64,000 bases of DNA from Enterobacteriaceae bacterium UBA7338 (GCA_002480085.1 DKPJ01000017.1:1-64000); one strand, 5' to 3'. Positions 26,901 to 36,246 are shown, counted from the first letter of the stretch. Numbers and translations: made by a program. Notes: generated by a model from the letters alone, not told the origin.

Positions 26901-28226
26901 TCAGTCGAAGCGCAGCTGCGGCGTCACCTCTTTCACCTGCGCCAGATAGTCGCGGCGATCGCTGCCGGTCAACCCTTCGGTACGCGGCAGCTTGGCCGTC
27001 AATGGATTCACCGCCTGCTTGTTGATCCACACCTCATAGTGCAGGTGCGGGCCGGTTGAGCGGCCGGTGTTACCTGACAGCGCGATACGATCGCCCCGCT
27101 TCACTTTCTGGCCATCTTTTACCAGCAGCTTACGCAGGTGCATATAGCGTGTGGTGTAGGTGCGGCCGTGACGAATCGCCACGTAGTAGCCTGCTGCGCC
27201 GCTACGTTTGGCCGTGACCACCTCGCCATCACCCACCGCCAGGACAGGCGTTCCCTGCGGCATGGCGAAATCAACGCCTTTATGCGGGGCTACGCGGCCG
27301 GTTACCGGGTTCAGACGACGCGGATTAAAGTTTGACGATACACGGAACTGTTTTGAGGTCGGGAAACGCATAAAGCCCTTCGCCAGCCCGGTGCCGTTAC
27401 GATCGTAGAATTTGCCGTCTTCAGCGCGGATAGCGTAGTAGTCTTTACCTTCCGAGCGCAGACGCACGCCCAGCAGCTGACTCTGCTCGCGTTTGCCGTC
27501 GAGCATCTCCCGCGACATCAACACCGAGAACTCATCGCCTTTTTTCAGCTTGCGGAAGTCCATCTGCCACTGCATGGCTTTGATCACCGCGCTGATTTCA
27601 CCGCTGTTCAGGCCGGCATCTTTGGCGCTGGCCACGAAGCTACCCCCTACCGTGCCCTTCAGCGTAGCGTTAACCCAGTCACCCTGCTGAACTTCGCTAC
27701 TCATCTTGAATGCGCCGCCGTCAGTGCGATCGTAGGTGCGGGTTTCACGGCGCGACATCTCCCAGGTCAGACGCTGCAGATCGCCATCGGCGTTGAGCGT
27801 CCAGGAGATTTGCTGGCCGATCTTCAAATTACGCAGCTCTTTGTCGGCGCTGGCGAGTTGGGTAACGTCGCCCATATCCATGCCGTACTGGGTCAGAATG
27901 CTGCTGAGCGTATCGCCGGTAGAGACAACGTACTCATGCACGCCCGCCTCGTTGCCGGTTTTATCATCCAGCTCATCCTGGGGGATCTCTTCCACTTCAT
28001 CAGGCATGGTCTGATCGATTGGCTCACTGGCTTCCGGCAGCAGCGAACGAATTTCGCTCTTCTCCAGCTCAATGGCTTTCACAATTGGGGCAGACTCGGG
28101 GTGGTAGACGTAGGGCCGCCAGACGGCGACCGCTAATGTGAGAACAGTAAGCGACCCCAGCATAACGCGATGGGGTCGGGGCAAATTGTTAAATGCCAGG
28201 GCGACAGAGCGGGCTATCTGTTGCAC
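26901..28226 (-). CDS. mepM: Murein DD-endopeptidase MepM
   Basis: This 441-residue periplasmic M23 zinc endopeptidase cuts peptide cross-links in peptidoglycan so that new strands can be inserted. A membrane anchor lies near residues 20-38. A LysM-like domain (about residues 95-145, with VVSTGDTLSSIL) and an OapA-like part come next. The LytM domain (about residues 305-410) has zinc ligands in HKGVDFA and HLHYE. The start is GTG at 28226, as the sequence alignment requires. It follows znuA by only 15 bases in the same direction, so it probably shares the Zur-controlled transcript. Confidence 0.97.
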   Translation of the reverse strand: MQQIARSVALAFNNLPRPHRVMLGSLTVLTLAVAVWRPYVYHPESAPIVKAIELEKSEIRSLLPEASEPIDQTMPDEVEEIPQDELDDKTGNEAGVHEYVVSTGDTLSSILTQYGMDMGDVTQLASADKELRNLKIGQQISWTLNADGDLQRLTWEMSRRETRTYDRTDGGAFKMSSEVQQGDWVNATLKGTVGGSFVASAKDAGLNSGEISAVIKAMQWQMDFRKLKKGDEFSVLMSREMLDGKREQSQLLGVRLRSEGKDYYAIRAEDGKFYDRNGTGLAKGFMRFPTSKQFRVSSNFNPRRLNPVTGRVAPHKGVDFAMPQGTPVLAVGDGEVVTAKRSGAAGYYVAIRHGRTYTTRYMHLRKLLVKDGQKVKRGDRIALSGNTGRSTGPHLHYEVWINKQAVNPLTAKLPRTEGLTGSDRRDYLAQVKEVTPQLRFD

Positions 28227-28241
28227 GTATTCACTTCCTCG

Positions 28242-29186
28242 TTAATCTCCTTTCAGACAGCTCGCATACTGGTTTGAGAGTTGTTTCAAAAACTGCGCGT
28301 AGCTGGTTTTACTTAGCGCAATATTGGTGCCCAGAGGATCTAACGTCCCCATACGCACGGATGTCCCTCTCGCAACAGATTCTACGACCGCTGGCCTGAA
28401 CTGTGGCTCAGCAAAAACGCAGGTTGCTTTTTGCTCAACTAACTGTGTTCTGATTTCATGTAAACGCTGCGCACCGGGCTGAATTTCAGGGTTGACGGTG
28501 AAATGGCCGAGCGGCGTCAGACCATAGTGTTTTTCGTAATAGCCATAGGCGTCATGAAAAACGAAATACCCTTTCCCCTTCACGGGTGCGAGCTCAGTGC
28601 CGACCTGCTTATCGGTCTCGGCCAATTGTGCCTCAAAATCGCGCAGGTTGGCGTCAAGCTTGGCTCGACTTTGCGGCATAACTTCCACTAATTTTTGATG
28701 GATTGCAACCGCTGCCAGGCGCGCTACCTCGGGTGACAGCCAAATGTGCATGTTGTAGTCGCCATGATGGTGATGTTCGTCACCGTTTTCCCCGTGGTGG
28801 TCATGACCCTCATGCTCATCCTCGTCATGATCGCTGCCTTTCATCAGCAGCGGTTTTACGTCAGGCAACTCGCCGATTGCCAGCTGTTTCTGCGCCGGAA
28901 GCTGCTGGGTTGATTTCTGCATGAAGGCTTCCATGTCTGGTCCAACCCATACCACTAAGTCCGCGCTTTTTAAGCGTTTTACATCAGACGGGCGCAATGA
29001 GTAATCATGCTCAGATGCACCGTCCGGGAGTAGTACTTCTGTCTCAGTCACGCCGTCGGTAATAGCGGCCGTGATAAAGCCCAAAGGCTTAAGCGAAGCG
29101 ACAACGGCAGCGTTGGCCGGAGCCATCGTTATGCCCATCAGAGCGGTGGAAATTGCAGCGCAAAGAAGCGTATTTTTATGTAACAT
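28242..29186 (-). CDS. znuA: Zinc ABC transporter, periplasmic binding protein ZnuA
   Basis: This 314-residue cluster A-I solute-binding protein delivers Zn(II) to ZnuBC. The signal peptide covers about residues 1-27 (ending ANA). A His/Asp/Glu-rich loop (about residues 121-150) is typical of zinc-specific members, and His ligands lie at SEHDYSL, NMHIW and the GHFTV blocks. I chose the ATG at 29186 (MLHKNTLL) by alignment; 29201 is a possible longer start. It is divergent from znuCB across a Zur palindrome. Confidence 0.97.
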   Translation of the reverse strand: MLHKNTLLCAAISTALMGITMAPANAAVVASLKPLGFITAAITDGVTETEVLLPDGASEHDYSLRPSDVKRLKSADLVVWVGPDMEAFMQKSTQQLPAQKQLAIGELPDVKPLLMKGSDHDEDEHEGHDHHGENGDEHHHHGDYNMHIWLSPEVARLAAVAIHQKLVEVMPQSRAKLDANLRDFEAQLAETDKQVGTELAPVKGKGYFVFHDAYGYYEKHYGLTPLGHFTVNPEIQPGAQRLHEIRTQLVEQKATCVFAEPQFRPAVVESVARGTSVRMGTLDPLGTNIALSKTSYAQFLKQLSNQYASCLKGD

Positions 29187-29217
29187 AATGCGACTAACCA
29201 TCGTAACAAGTGGGTGG

Positions 29218-29236
29218 AATGTGATATTATAACATT
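29218..29236. promoter_or_regulatory. Zur operator between znuA and znuCB
   Basis: The palindrome AATGTGATATTATAACATT is the Zur box of the enterobacterial znu locus, close to the E. coli site. It lies between the two divergent starts, so Zur-Zn would repress both arms. Confidence 0.93.
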
Positions 29237-29264
29237 CTATGACTTGTGCAAGCCCTTAAACACT

Positions 29265-30020
29265 ATGACAAATCTTGTTTCACTGGAAAACGTGTCCGTC
29301 TCTTTCGGCCAACGCCGCGTCCTGTCTGACATTTCGCTGGTGCTGCGCCCTGGAAAAATTTTAACCCTGCTGGGTCCAAACGGCGCGGGGAAATCGACCC
29401 TGGTGCGGGTGGTTCTTGGCCTGGTAGCAGCCGATTCCGGGGCGATCAAGCGCGACAAGGCGCTGCGTATTGGCTATGTTCCGCAGAAGCTGCATCTGGA
29501 TGCCACCCTGCCCCTGACCGTCAGCCGCTTTATGCGCCTGCGTCCCGGTACGCGTAAGGAGGATATCCTCCCTGCCCTGAAGCGTGTTCAGGCCGGGCAC
29601 CTGATTGACGCTCCGATGCAGAAGCTCTCCGGCGGCGAGACCCAGCGCGTGCTGCTGGCCCGCGCCCTGCTCAACGCCCCGCAGCTGCTGGTCCTGGACG
29701 AACCCACCCAGGGCGTGGACGTTAACGGCCAGGTGGCGCTCTACGATCTGATCGACCAGCTGCGCCGGGAGCTGAACTGCGCCGTGCTGATGGTCTCCCA
29801 CGATCTGCACCTGGTGATGGCGAAAACCGATGAGGTGCTGTGCCTGAACCACCATATCTGCTGCTCCGGTACGCCAGAGGTGGTCGCCGCCCATCCGCAG
29901 TTTATCTCGATGTTTGGGCCGCGCGGCGCTGAGCAGTTGGGCATCTATCGCCATAACCATAACCATCGCCATGATTTACAGGGCCGTATCGTACTGCGCC
30001 GGGGAAATGGTAACTCATGA
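29265..30020 (+). CDS. znuC: Zinc ABC transporter ATPase ZnuC
   Basis: This 251-residue ATPase powers ZnuB. Walker A is GPNGAGKST (about residues 37-45), the signature is LSGGE, and Walker B is LLVLDEP. The C-terminal tail is His-rich (YRHNHNHRHD). I chose the ATG at 29265 (MTNLVSLEN) by alignment rather than 29214, which would run through the Zur box. It overlaps znuB by four bases (ATGA). Confidence 0.97.
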   Translation: MTNLVSLENVSVSFGQRRVLSDISLVLRPGKILTLLGPNGAGKSTLVRVVLGLVAADSGAIKRDKALRIGYVPQKLHLDATLPLTVSRFMRLRPGTRKEDILPALKRVQAGHLIDAPMQKLSGGETQRVLLARALLNAPQLLVLDEPTQGVDVNGQVALYDLIDQLRRELNCAVLMVSHDLHLVMAKTDEVLCLNHHICCSGTPEVVAAHPQFISMFGPRGAEQLGIYRHNHNHRHDLQGRIVLRRGNGNS

Positions 30021-30802
30021 TTGAACTACTTCTGCCCGGCTGGCTGGCTGGGATGATGCTGGCCTGTGCCGCAGGCCCGCTTGGCTCCTTTGTGGTCTGG
30101 CGTCGGATGTCCTACTTCGGCGACACCCTCGCCCATGCGTCGCTGCTCGGCGTCGCCTTTGGCCTGCTGCTGGATGTTAATCCGTTTTACGCGGTGATTG
30201 CGGTGACGCTGCTGCTTGCTGGCGGACTGGTCTGGCTGGAGAAGCGCCCACACCTGGCGATCGATACTTTGCTGGGCATCATGGCGCACAGCGCCCTGTC
30301 GCTGGGTCTGGTCGTCGTGAGCCTGATGTCGAATATTCGTGTCGATCTGATGGCCTATCTGTTTGGCGATCTGCTGGCGGTCACCCCGGACGATCTGATT
30401 GTCCTGGGTATCGGGGTCGCTATCGTTATCGGCATTCTGATCTGGCAGTGGCGCAGCCTGCTGTCGATGACCATCAGTCCGGATCTGGCGTTTGTTGACG
30501 GCGTGAAACTGCAGCGGGTGAAGCTGCTGCTGATGCTGGTGACCGCCCTGACCATTGGCGTGGCAATGAAGTTTGTCGGCGCGCTGATCATCACCTCGCT
30601 GCTGATCATTCCCGCCGCCACCGCCCGCCGTTTCGCCCGTACGCCGGAGCAGATGGCCGGGGTTGCCGTAGCGGTAGGGATGCTCGCGGTCACCGGTGGC
30701 CTGACCTTCTCAGCGTTCTATGACACGCCGGCTGGTCCTTCGGTGGTGCTCTGCGCCGCGGTGCTGTTTATTCTCAGCATGATGAAGAAACCGGCGCAGT
30801 AG
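30017..30802 (+). CDS. znuB: Zinc ABC transporter permease ZnuB
   Basis: This 261-residue integral membrane permease has about seven transmembrane helices, of the ABC-3 family. It forms the zinc channel with ZnuC and receives Zn from ZnuA. Its start overlaps the znuC stop, so the two are coupled. It is followed by a REP element and convergent ruvB. Confidence 0.97.
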   Translation: MIELLLPGWLAGMMLACAAGPLGSFVVWRRMSYFGDTLAHASLLGVAFGLLLDVNPFYAVIAVTLLLAGGLVWLEKRPHLAIDTLLGIMAHSALSLGLVVVSLMSNIRVDLMAYLFGDLLAVTPDDLIVLGIGVAIVIGILIWQWRSLLSMTISPDLAFVDGVKLQRVKLLLMLVTALTIGVAMKFVGALIITSLLIIPAATARRFARTPEQMAGVAVAVGMLAVTGGLTFSAFYDTPAGPSVVLCAAVLFILSMMKKPAQ

Positions 30803-30819
30803 CATGTAGCATCCAATTG

Positions 30820-30890
30820 CCCGGTGGCGCGTAGCTTACCGGGCCTACGGGTTTTGTAGGCAGGATAAGGCGAAGCCGCCATCCGGCGTT
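30820..30890. repeat. REP/BIME element between znuB and ruvB
   Basis: Two facing REP arms (GCCCGGTGGCGCGTAGCTTACCGGGC and GATAAGGCGAAGCCGCCATCCGGCG) separated by a short spacer containing GTAGGC form a typical BIME at a convergent gene end. Confidence 0.85.
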
Positions 30891-30896
30891 TTGTTA

Positions 30897-31907
30897 CTAC
30901 GGCATCTCCGGCGGAGTGATGCCGAAGTGGTTCCAGGCTCTTACCGTCGCCATACGCCCACGCGGGGTGCGCTGTAAAAAGCCCTGCTGGATCAGGAACG
31001 GCTCCAGCACGTCCTCGATGGTTTCCCGCTCTTCACCGATGGCCGCCGCAAGGTTATCTAACCCTACCGGGCCGCCAAAGAACTTATCGATCACCGCCAG
31101 CAGCAGCTTGCGGTCCATATAGTCAAAGCCTTCGGCATCAACGTTCAGCATATCCAGCGCCTGGGCAGCCACGTCCGCGGAAATGGTTCCGTCATGCTTC
31201 ACCTCAGAGAAGTCACGCACGCGACGCAGCAGGCGGTTGGCGATACGCGGCGTCCCCCGGGAGCGGCGAGCCACTTCCAGCGCTCCCTCTTCGCTCATCT
31301 CCAGCCCCATAAAGCGCGCGCTGCGCCCGACGATATGCTGGAGATCGGGCACCTGATAGAACTCCAGGCGCTGCACGATGCCGAAGCGGTCGCGCAGTGG
31401 CGAGGTCAGGGATCCCGCACGGGTAGTGGCACCGATCAGCGTAAAGGGCGGCAGGTCGATTTTAATCGAGCGCGCTGCCGGGCCTTCACCGATCATGATA
31501 TCCAGCTGGTAATCCTCCATGGCCGGATAGAGCACCTCTTCCACCACCGGTGACAGACGGTGGATCTCGTCGATAAACAGCACGTCGTGCGGCTCGAGGT
31601 TGGTCAGCATGGCGGCGAGATCCCCCGCCTTCTCCAGCACCGGGCCAGAGGTGGTGCGCAGGTTGACGCCCATCTCGTTGGCAACAATGTTGGCGAGCGT
31701 GGTTTTACCCAGGCCTGGCGGGCCGAAGATCAGCAGATGGTCAAGGGCATCACCACGCAGCTTCGCCGCCTGGATGAAGATCTCCATCTGGGAGCGCACC
31801 TGCGGCTGGCCGATGTATTCGTCGAGCAGCTTAGGACGGATCGCGCGATCGATGACCTCTTCCTGGGTAACGCTGCCTGCTGATACCAGGCGGTCTGCTT
31901 CTATCAT
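30897..31907 (-). CDS. ruvB: Holliday junction helicase motor RuvB
   Basis: This 336-residue AAA+ ATPase drives branch migration with RuvA. Walker A is GPPGLGKT (about residues 62-69), Walker B is VLFIDEIH, and sensor I is TRAGSL. The C-terminal winged helix is complete. It follows ruvA by eight bases. The ruvAB unit is under LexA control through the box at 32576. Confidence 0.98.
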   Translation of the reverse strand: MIEADRLVSAGSVTQEEVIDRAIRPKLLDEYIGQPQVRSQMEIFIQAAKLRGDALDHLLIFGPPGLGKTTLANIVANEMGVNLRTTSGPVLEKAGDLAAMLTNLEPHDVLFIDEIHRLSPVVEEVLYPAMEDYQLDIMIGEGPAARSIKIDLPPFTLIGATTRAGSLTSPLRDRFGIVQRLEFYQVPDLQHIVGRSARFMGLEMSEEGALEVARRSRGTPRIANRLLRRVRDFSEVKHDGTISADVAAQALDMLNVDAEGFDYMDRKLLLAVIDKFFGGPVGLDNLAAAIGEERETIEDVLEPFLIQQGFLQRTPRGRMATVRAWNHFGITPPEMP

Positions 31908-31915
31908 CCTTTACC

Positions 31916-32527
31916 TCACATCGCGGCGCGGAGCGCTTCACGAATAAGTGTTTCACTGCTGGCATCCGGGCGTGCCAGCTTACTGACCATGCGGCTGGCT
32001 TCCTGAGGCTTGTAGCCCAATGCCACCAGCGCAGCAACCGCTTCCTGCTCGGCGTCGTCCGCCGATGGACCCGCGGGCGACGTCAGCACCAGATCCGCCG
32101 CCGGGGTAAAGAGATCGCCATGCAGGCCTTTGAAGCGGTCTTTCATCTCGACAATCAGGCGCTCGGCGGTCTTTTTACCGATGCCGGGCAGCTTCACCAG
32201 CGCGGCTGGCTCTTCGCGCTCCACGGCGTTAACGAACTGCTGCGCCGACATACCGGAGAGGATCGCCAGCGCCAGCTTCGGCCCGACGCCGTTGGTTTTG
32301 ATCAGCTCTTTAAACAGGGTACGCTCCTGTTTATTGTTAAAGCCGTACAGCAGCTGAGCATCTTCACGCACCACGAAGTGGGTGAAGACGATCGCTTCCT
32401 GCCCAGCATCCGGTAGCTCATAGAAGCAGGTCATCGGCATATGCACTTCATAGCCTACGCCGTTGGTCTCCAGCAGTACCAGCGGGGGTTGTTTCTCGAC
32501 AATAATGCCTCTGAGTCTGCCTATCAC
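31916..32527 (-). CDS. ruvA: Holliday junction branch-migration protein RuvA
   Basis: This 203-residue protein forms the tetramer that holds the four-way junction. It has an N-terminal OB fold (about residues 1-64), helix-hairpin-helix motifs (about residues 71-130, including NGVGPKLA and PGIGKKTAERL) and a C-terminal RuvB-binding domain. A LexA box lies about 50 bases upstream. Confidence 0.98.
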   Translation of the reverse strand: MIGRLRGIIVEKQPPLVLLETNGVGYEVHMPMTCFYELPDAGQEAIVFTHFVVREDAQLLYGFNNKQERTLFKELIKTNGVGPKLALAILSGMSAQQFVNAVEREEPAALVKLPGIGKKTAERLIVEMKDRFKGLHGDLFTPAADLVLTSPAGPSADDAEQEAVAALVALGYKPQEASRMVSKLARPDASSETLIREALRAAM

Positions 32528-32570
32528 GTTTCGCTCCTGCGCTATCGGCTAAAATTTTCTCTATGATATA

Positions 32571-32603
32571 AAAAAGGCTGGATACATATCCAGCCTCTTT
32601 TTT
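32571..32603 (-). terminator. Terminator of ruvC that contains the ruvAB LexA box
   Basis: On the minus strand GAGGCTGGATA / TATCCAGCCTTTTTTATA forms an intrinsic terminator right after the ruvC stop. The same palindrome is a perfect CTG-N10-CAG LexA box, so one sequence can do both jobs. Confidence 0.85.
32576..32595 (-). promoter_or_regulatory. LexA box of ruvAB
   Basis: CTG (32578-32580), ten bases GATACATATC, then CAG (32591-32593). This matches the LexA core and resembles the known E. coli ruvA SOS box (CTGGATATCTATCCAG). Confidence 0.9.
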
Positions 32604-32605
32604 AT

Positions 32606-33127
32606 TTAACGTAACCGCCCTCGCGCAAGATTGAGCCGGGTTTCACTCATCTGCATGGCGTTTTGGCTGACGTGGCAGTGGGTAATGGCGATGGCCAACG
32701 CATCGGCGGCGTCCGCCTGCGGGTTAGCCGGCAGCTTGAGCAGGGTACGCACCATGTGCTGCACCTGACTCTTCTCTGCGCTGCCGATACCGACCACCGT
32801 CTGCTTCACCTGGCGGGCGGCATACTCAAAGACCGGCAGATCCTGGTTTACCGCTGCCACAATCGCCACCCCGCGCGCCTGCCCCAGCTTTAGCGCCGAG
32901 TCGGCGTTCTTCGCCATAAAGACCTGCTCAATGGCGAAAAAGTCGGGCTGGAACTGGGTGATGATCTCCGACACGCCCGCGTAGATTAGCTTCAGGCGCG
33001 ACGGGAGATCGTCAACCTTAGTGCGGATACAGCCGCTGCCAAGGTAGGTGAGCTGTCTGCCGACCTGGCGGATCACGCCGTAGCCGGTGATGCGTGAGCC
33101 GGGATCAATACCAAGAATGATTGACAC
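32606..33127 (-). CDS. ruvC: Holliday junction resolvase RuvC
   Basis: This 173-residue RNase H-fold endonuclease cuts Holliday junctions. The acidic residues are the Asp of GIDPGS (residue 7), the Glu of AIEQVF, and the Asp pair in the ADAADALAIA block. There are two in-frame GTG codons, at 33130 and 33127. I prefer 33127 (MSIILGID), which gives the E. coli length. It is the last gene of the aspS-nudB-yebC-ruvC series, about 30 bases after yebC. Confidence 0.97.
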   Translation of the reverse strand: MSIILGIDPGSRITGYGVIRQVGRQLTYLGSGCIRTKVDDLPSRLKLIYAGVSEIITQFQPDFFAIEQVFMAKNADSALKLGQARGVAIVAAVNQDLPVFEYAARQVKQTVVGIGSAEKSQVQHMVRTLLKLPANPQADAADALAIAITHCHVSQNAMQMSETRLNLARGRLR

Positions 33128-33160
33128 CACGCACCTCCTGTTTTACGGATTCAGACTGCA

Positions 33161-33904
33161 TCATTCGAGGGTTGCTGCAACCTCGTCAGAGATCTCACCG
33201 TTATGGTAGACCTCCTGCACGTCGTCGCAATCTTCCAGCATGTCGATCAGGCGCAGCAGCTTCGGCGCGGTCTCGGCATCCATATCCGCCTTGGTGGAGG
33301 GGATCATCGATACTTCAGCGTTGTCTGCTTTCAGGCCAGCGGCCTCCAGCGCATCACGCACCGCGCCCATCTCTTCCCACGCGGTATAGACGTCGATCGC
33401 GCCGTCGTCGTAGGTCACCACGTCTTCCGCACCCGCTTCCAGCGCCGCTTCCATAATTGCATCTTCGTCGCCCTGCTCGAAGGAGATCACCCCTTTCTTG
33501 CTGAACAGGTAGGCAACGGAGCCGTCGGTGCCCAGGTTGCCACCGGTTTTGGTGAACGCATGGCGAACTTCGGCAACGGTACGGTTACGGTTGTCAGAGA
33601 GGCACTCGACCATGACCGCCGTGCCGCCCGGACCGTAACCTTCATAGATGATGGTCTCCATGTTCGCGTCTTCATCACCGCCCACGCCACGCGCAATAGC
33701 GCGGTTCAGGGTGTCGCGAGTCATGTTGTTGGAGAGCGCTTTATCGATTGCCGCACGCAGACGCGGGTTCGAGCCGGCATCGCCGCCGCCCAGACGCGCC
33801 GCCGTTACCAGCTCACGAATAATTTTGGTAAAGATCTTACCGCGTTTGGCATCCTGTGCCGCTTTGCGGTGTTTGGTGTTGGCCCATTTACTGTGACCTG
33901 CCAT
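33161..33904 (-). CDS. yebC: YebC/PmpR-family DNA-binding translation or transcription factor
   Basis: This 247-residue TACO1-type protein begins MAGHSKWANTKHRK. Family members were first described as DNA-binding regulators. More recent work in other bacteria shows an effect on ribosomes stalled at proline runs. The three-domain pattern is complete, with domain 2 near residues 80-130. It lies between nudB and ruvC. Confidence 0.96.
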   Translation of the reverse strand: MAGHSKWANTKHRKAAQDAKRGKIFTKIIRELVTAARLGGGDAGSNPRLRAAIDKALSNNMTRDTLNRAIARGVGGDEDANMETIIYEGYGPGGTAVMVECLSDNRNRTVAEVRHAFTKTGGNLGTDGSVAYLFSKKGVISFEQGDEDAIMEAALEAGAEDVVTYDDGAIDVYTAWEEMGAVRDALEAAGLKADNAEVSMIPSTKADMDAETAPKLLRLIDMLEDCDDVQEVYHNGEISDEVAATLE

Positions 33905-33928
33905 AAAAAATTCTCCAAAAGCGCCTTC

Positions 33929-34372
33929 TCAGGCGGCGTTAATTACAAACTCTTCAATCGCCTGCCGGTTGCTCCATGACTTGGTCATGACGGCGGCATC
34001 CGCCGCATCGACCCAGCGGTAGGACAGGTGCTCAGTGAACACGATCTCCCGCTCATGAGGCAGCGCAAGACAGAACCACGATTCCGTGTTGCGCTCAATA
34101 CCCGGCGCATAGCGATGACGTAAATGTAGAAAAATTTCAAACTCCACCGTGCGCTGACAGTCGATCAAGGTCAGCTGCTCTGCTGCAATGTCAATGGCGA
34201 CCTCTTCCTTTACTTCACGCACGGCGGCCTGCGGCGCGGTCTCCCCCTCCTCCAGGCTGCCGGTAACCGACTGCCAAAAATCGGGATCGTCGCGCCGTTG
34301 TAGCATCAGCACCCGTTTCGTGTCCTGGGCGTAGATCACGACAAGGATGGAAACAGGTTGCTTATAGGCCAT
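33929..34372 (-). CDS. nudB: Dihydroneopterin triphosphate pyrophosphatase NudB
   Basis: This 147-residue Nudix hydrolase removes pyrophosphate from dihydroneopterin triphosphate in folate synthesis. The Nudix box runs from GSLEEGE to REVKEEV (about residues 38-60). It overlaps aspS by one base (TAATG), a sign of translational coupling. The C-terminus SWSNRQAIEEFV matches E. coli. Confidence 0.96.
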   Translation of the reverse strand: MAYKQPVSILVVIYAQDTKRVLMLQRRDDPDFWQSVTGSLEEGETAPQAAVREVKEEVAIDIAAEQLTLIDCQRTVEFEIFLHLRHRYAPGIERNTESWFCLALPHEREIVFTEHLSYRWVDAADAAVMTKSWSNRQAIEEFVINAA

Positions 34373-36144
34373 TAGCTATTCTCAGTCTTTTTGATCACGT
34401 CGATACCCAGCTCGGTCAGCGCAGCCTGGTTGGCGAAGCTTGGCGCTTCGGTCATCAGGCAGGCGGCAGCGGTGGTTTTCGGGAAGGCGATCACGTCACG
34501 AATGTTATCGGTGCCGGTCAGCAGCATGGTCAGGCGATCGAGACCGAAGGCCAGGCCCGCGTGCGGCGGCGTACCGTACTTCAGGGCGTCGAGCAGGAAG
34601 CCGAACTTCTCGCGCTGCTCCTGTTCGGTAATGCCGAGGATGCCAAACACCGTCTGCTGCATTTCACCGCGGTGAATACGCACCGAACCGCCGCCCACTT
34701 CATAGCCGTTGATCACCATATCGTAGGCGTTAGCGATCGCCGTTTCCGGCGCAGCCTTCAGCTCTTCCGGCGTCATGTTGCTCGGGGCGGTGAACGGATG
34801 GTGCATTGCGGTCAGGCCGCCTTCGCCGTCCTCTTCGAACATCGGGAAGTCGATCACCCACAGCGGTGCCCACTTCGTCTCGTCGGTGATGCTCAGATCT
34901 TTACCCAGCTTCAGGCGCAGCGCGCCCATCGCGTCGGCAACCACTTTGCGGTTGTCCGCGCCGAAGAAGATCATGTCGCCATCCTGCGCGCCGGTACGCT
35001 CCAGAATCGCTTCGATAATCTCGGCGTTCAGGAACTTCGCTACCGGGCTGGTGATGCCTTCCAGGCCCTTCGCACGCTCGGTGACCTTAATATAGGCCAG
35101 GCCTTTCGCGCCGTAAATCTTAATAAAGTTACCGTAGTCGTCAATCTGCTTACGGCTCAGGGCCGCACCGCCCGGCACGCGCAGGGCAGCCACGCGGCCT
35201 TTGGCATCGTTGGCCGGACCGGCAAATACGGCGAACTCAACGCTTTTCAGCAGGTCGGCAACGTCCACCAGCTCCATCGGGTTACGCAGGTCTGGCTTGT
35301 CAGAGCCGTAGCGGCGCTCCGCCTCGGCAAAGGTCATCACCGGGAAGTCGCCCAGATCCACGTTGATAGTGGCCTGCCACAGCTGACGCACCAGGGCTTC
35401 CATCACCTCACGCACCTGCGGCGCGGTCATGAAGGAGGTCTCGACGTCGATCTGGGTAAACTCAGGCTGGCGATCGGCACGCAGATCTTCATCGCGGAAG
35501 CATTTGACGATCTGGTAGTAACGGTCAAAGCCGGACATCATCAGCAGCTGCTTGAACAGCTGCGGGGACTGCGGCAGGGCGTAGAATTTGCCTTTGTGCA
35601 CGCGGCTTGGAACCAGATAGTCACGCGCCCCCTCCGGGGTGGCCTTGGTCAGCATCGGGGTTTCGATGTCGAGGAAGCCGTGATCGTCCATAAAGCGGCG
35701 CACGAAGCTGGTGATCTTCGCACGGGTCTTCAGGCGGTTGGCCATCTCCGGGCGACGCAGATCCAGATAGCGGTACTTGAGACGCGCCTCTTCGGTGTTG
35801 ACGTGGTTGGAGTCGAGCGGCAGCGAGTCTGAACGGTTAATGATGGTCAGATCGGAGGCCAGCACTTCAATCTCGCCGGTAGCCATATCGCTGTTGATGT
35901 TTTTATCGTCACGGCGGCGCACGGTGCCGGTGACCTGGATGCAGAACTCATTACGCAATTCAGAGGCCAGCTTTAACGCATCTGCGCGATCCGGATCGAA
36001 AAACACCTGCACGATACCTTCACGATCGCGCATATCGATAAAGATCAGGCTGCCGAGATCGCGGCGGCGGTTGACCCAACCACACAGAGTCACCTGCTGC
36101 CCCTCGTGGGACAGTCGAAGCTGTCCGCAATATTCTGTACGCAT
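34372..36144 (-). CDS. aspS: Aspartyl-tRNA synthetase
   Basis: This 590-residue class IIb synthetase has an N-terminal OB-fold anticodon domain (about residues 1-105) and the catalytic core. It also has the bacterial GAD insertion (about residues 290-420). Motif 2 is the FRDEDLRADRQPEFTQID block, and motif 3 is GLAFGLDRLTML. Length is that of E. coli AspS. A good sigma-70 promoter lies about 105 bases upstream. Confidence 0.98.
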   Translation of the reverse strand: MRTEYCGQLRLSHEGQQVTLCGWVNRRRDLGSLIFIDMRDREGIVQVFFDPDRADALKLASELRNEFCIQVTGTVRRRDDKNINSDMATGEIEVLASDLTIINRSDSLPLDSNHVNTEEARLKYRYLDLRRPEMANRLKTRAKITSFVRRFMDDHGFLDIETPMLTKATPEGARDYLVPSRVHKGKFYALPQSPQLFKQLLMMSGFDRYYQIVKCFRDEDLRADRQPEFTQIDVETSFMTAPQVREVMEALVRQLWQATINVDLGDFPVMTFAEAERRYGSDKPDLRNPMELVDVADLLKSVEFAVFAGPANDAKGRVAALRVPGGAALSRKQIDDYGNFIKIYGAKGLAYIKVTERAKGLEGITSPVAKFLNAEIIEAILERTGAQDGDMIFFGADNRKVVADAMGALRLKLGKDLSITDETKWAPLWVIDFPMFEEDGEGGLTAMHHPFTAPSNMTPEELKAAPETAIANAYDMVINGYEVGGGSVRIHRGEMQQTVFGILGITEQEQREKFGFLLDALKYGTPPHAGLAFGLDRLTMLLTGTDNIRDVIAFPKTTAAACLMTEAPSFANQAALTELGIDVIKKTENS

Positions 36145-36246
36145 GAGATATCCCTTAACTTAGCCGCAGGCCGTTGGTCGCCTGCCTTGCAGCCACGACG
36201 ACGCAGCGCGAGCTGAATGTCACAACTGGATGAAAAAAAGGGGGCT

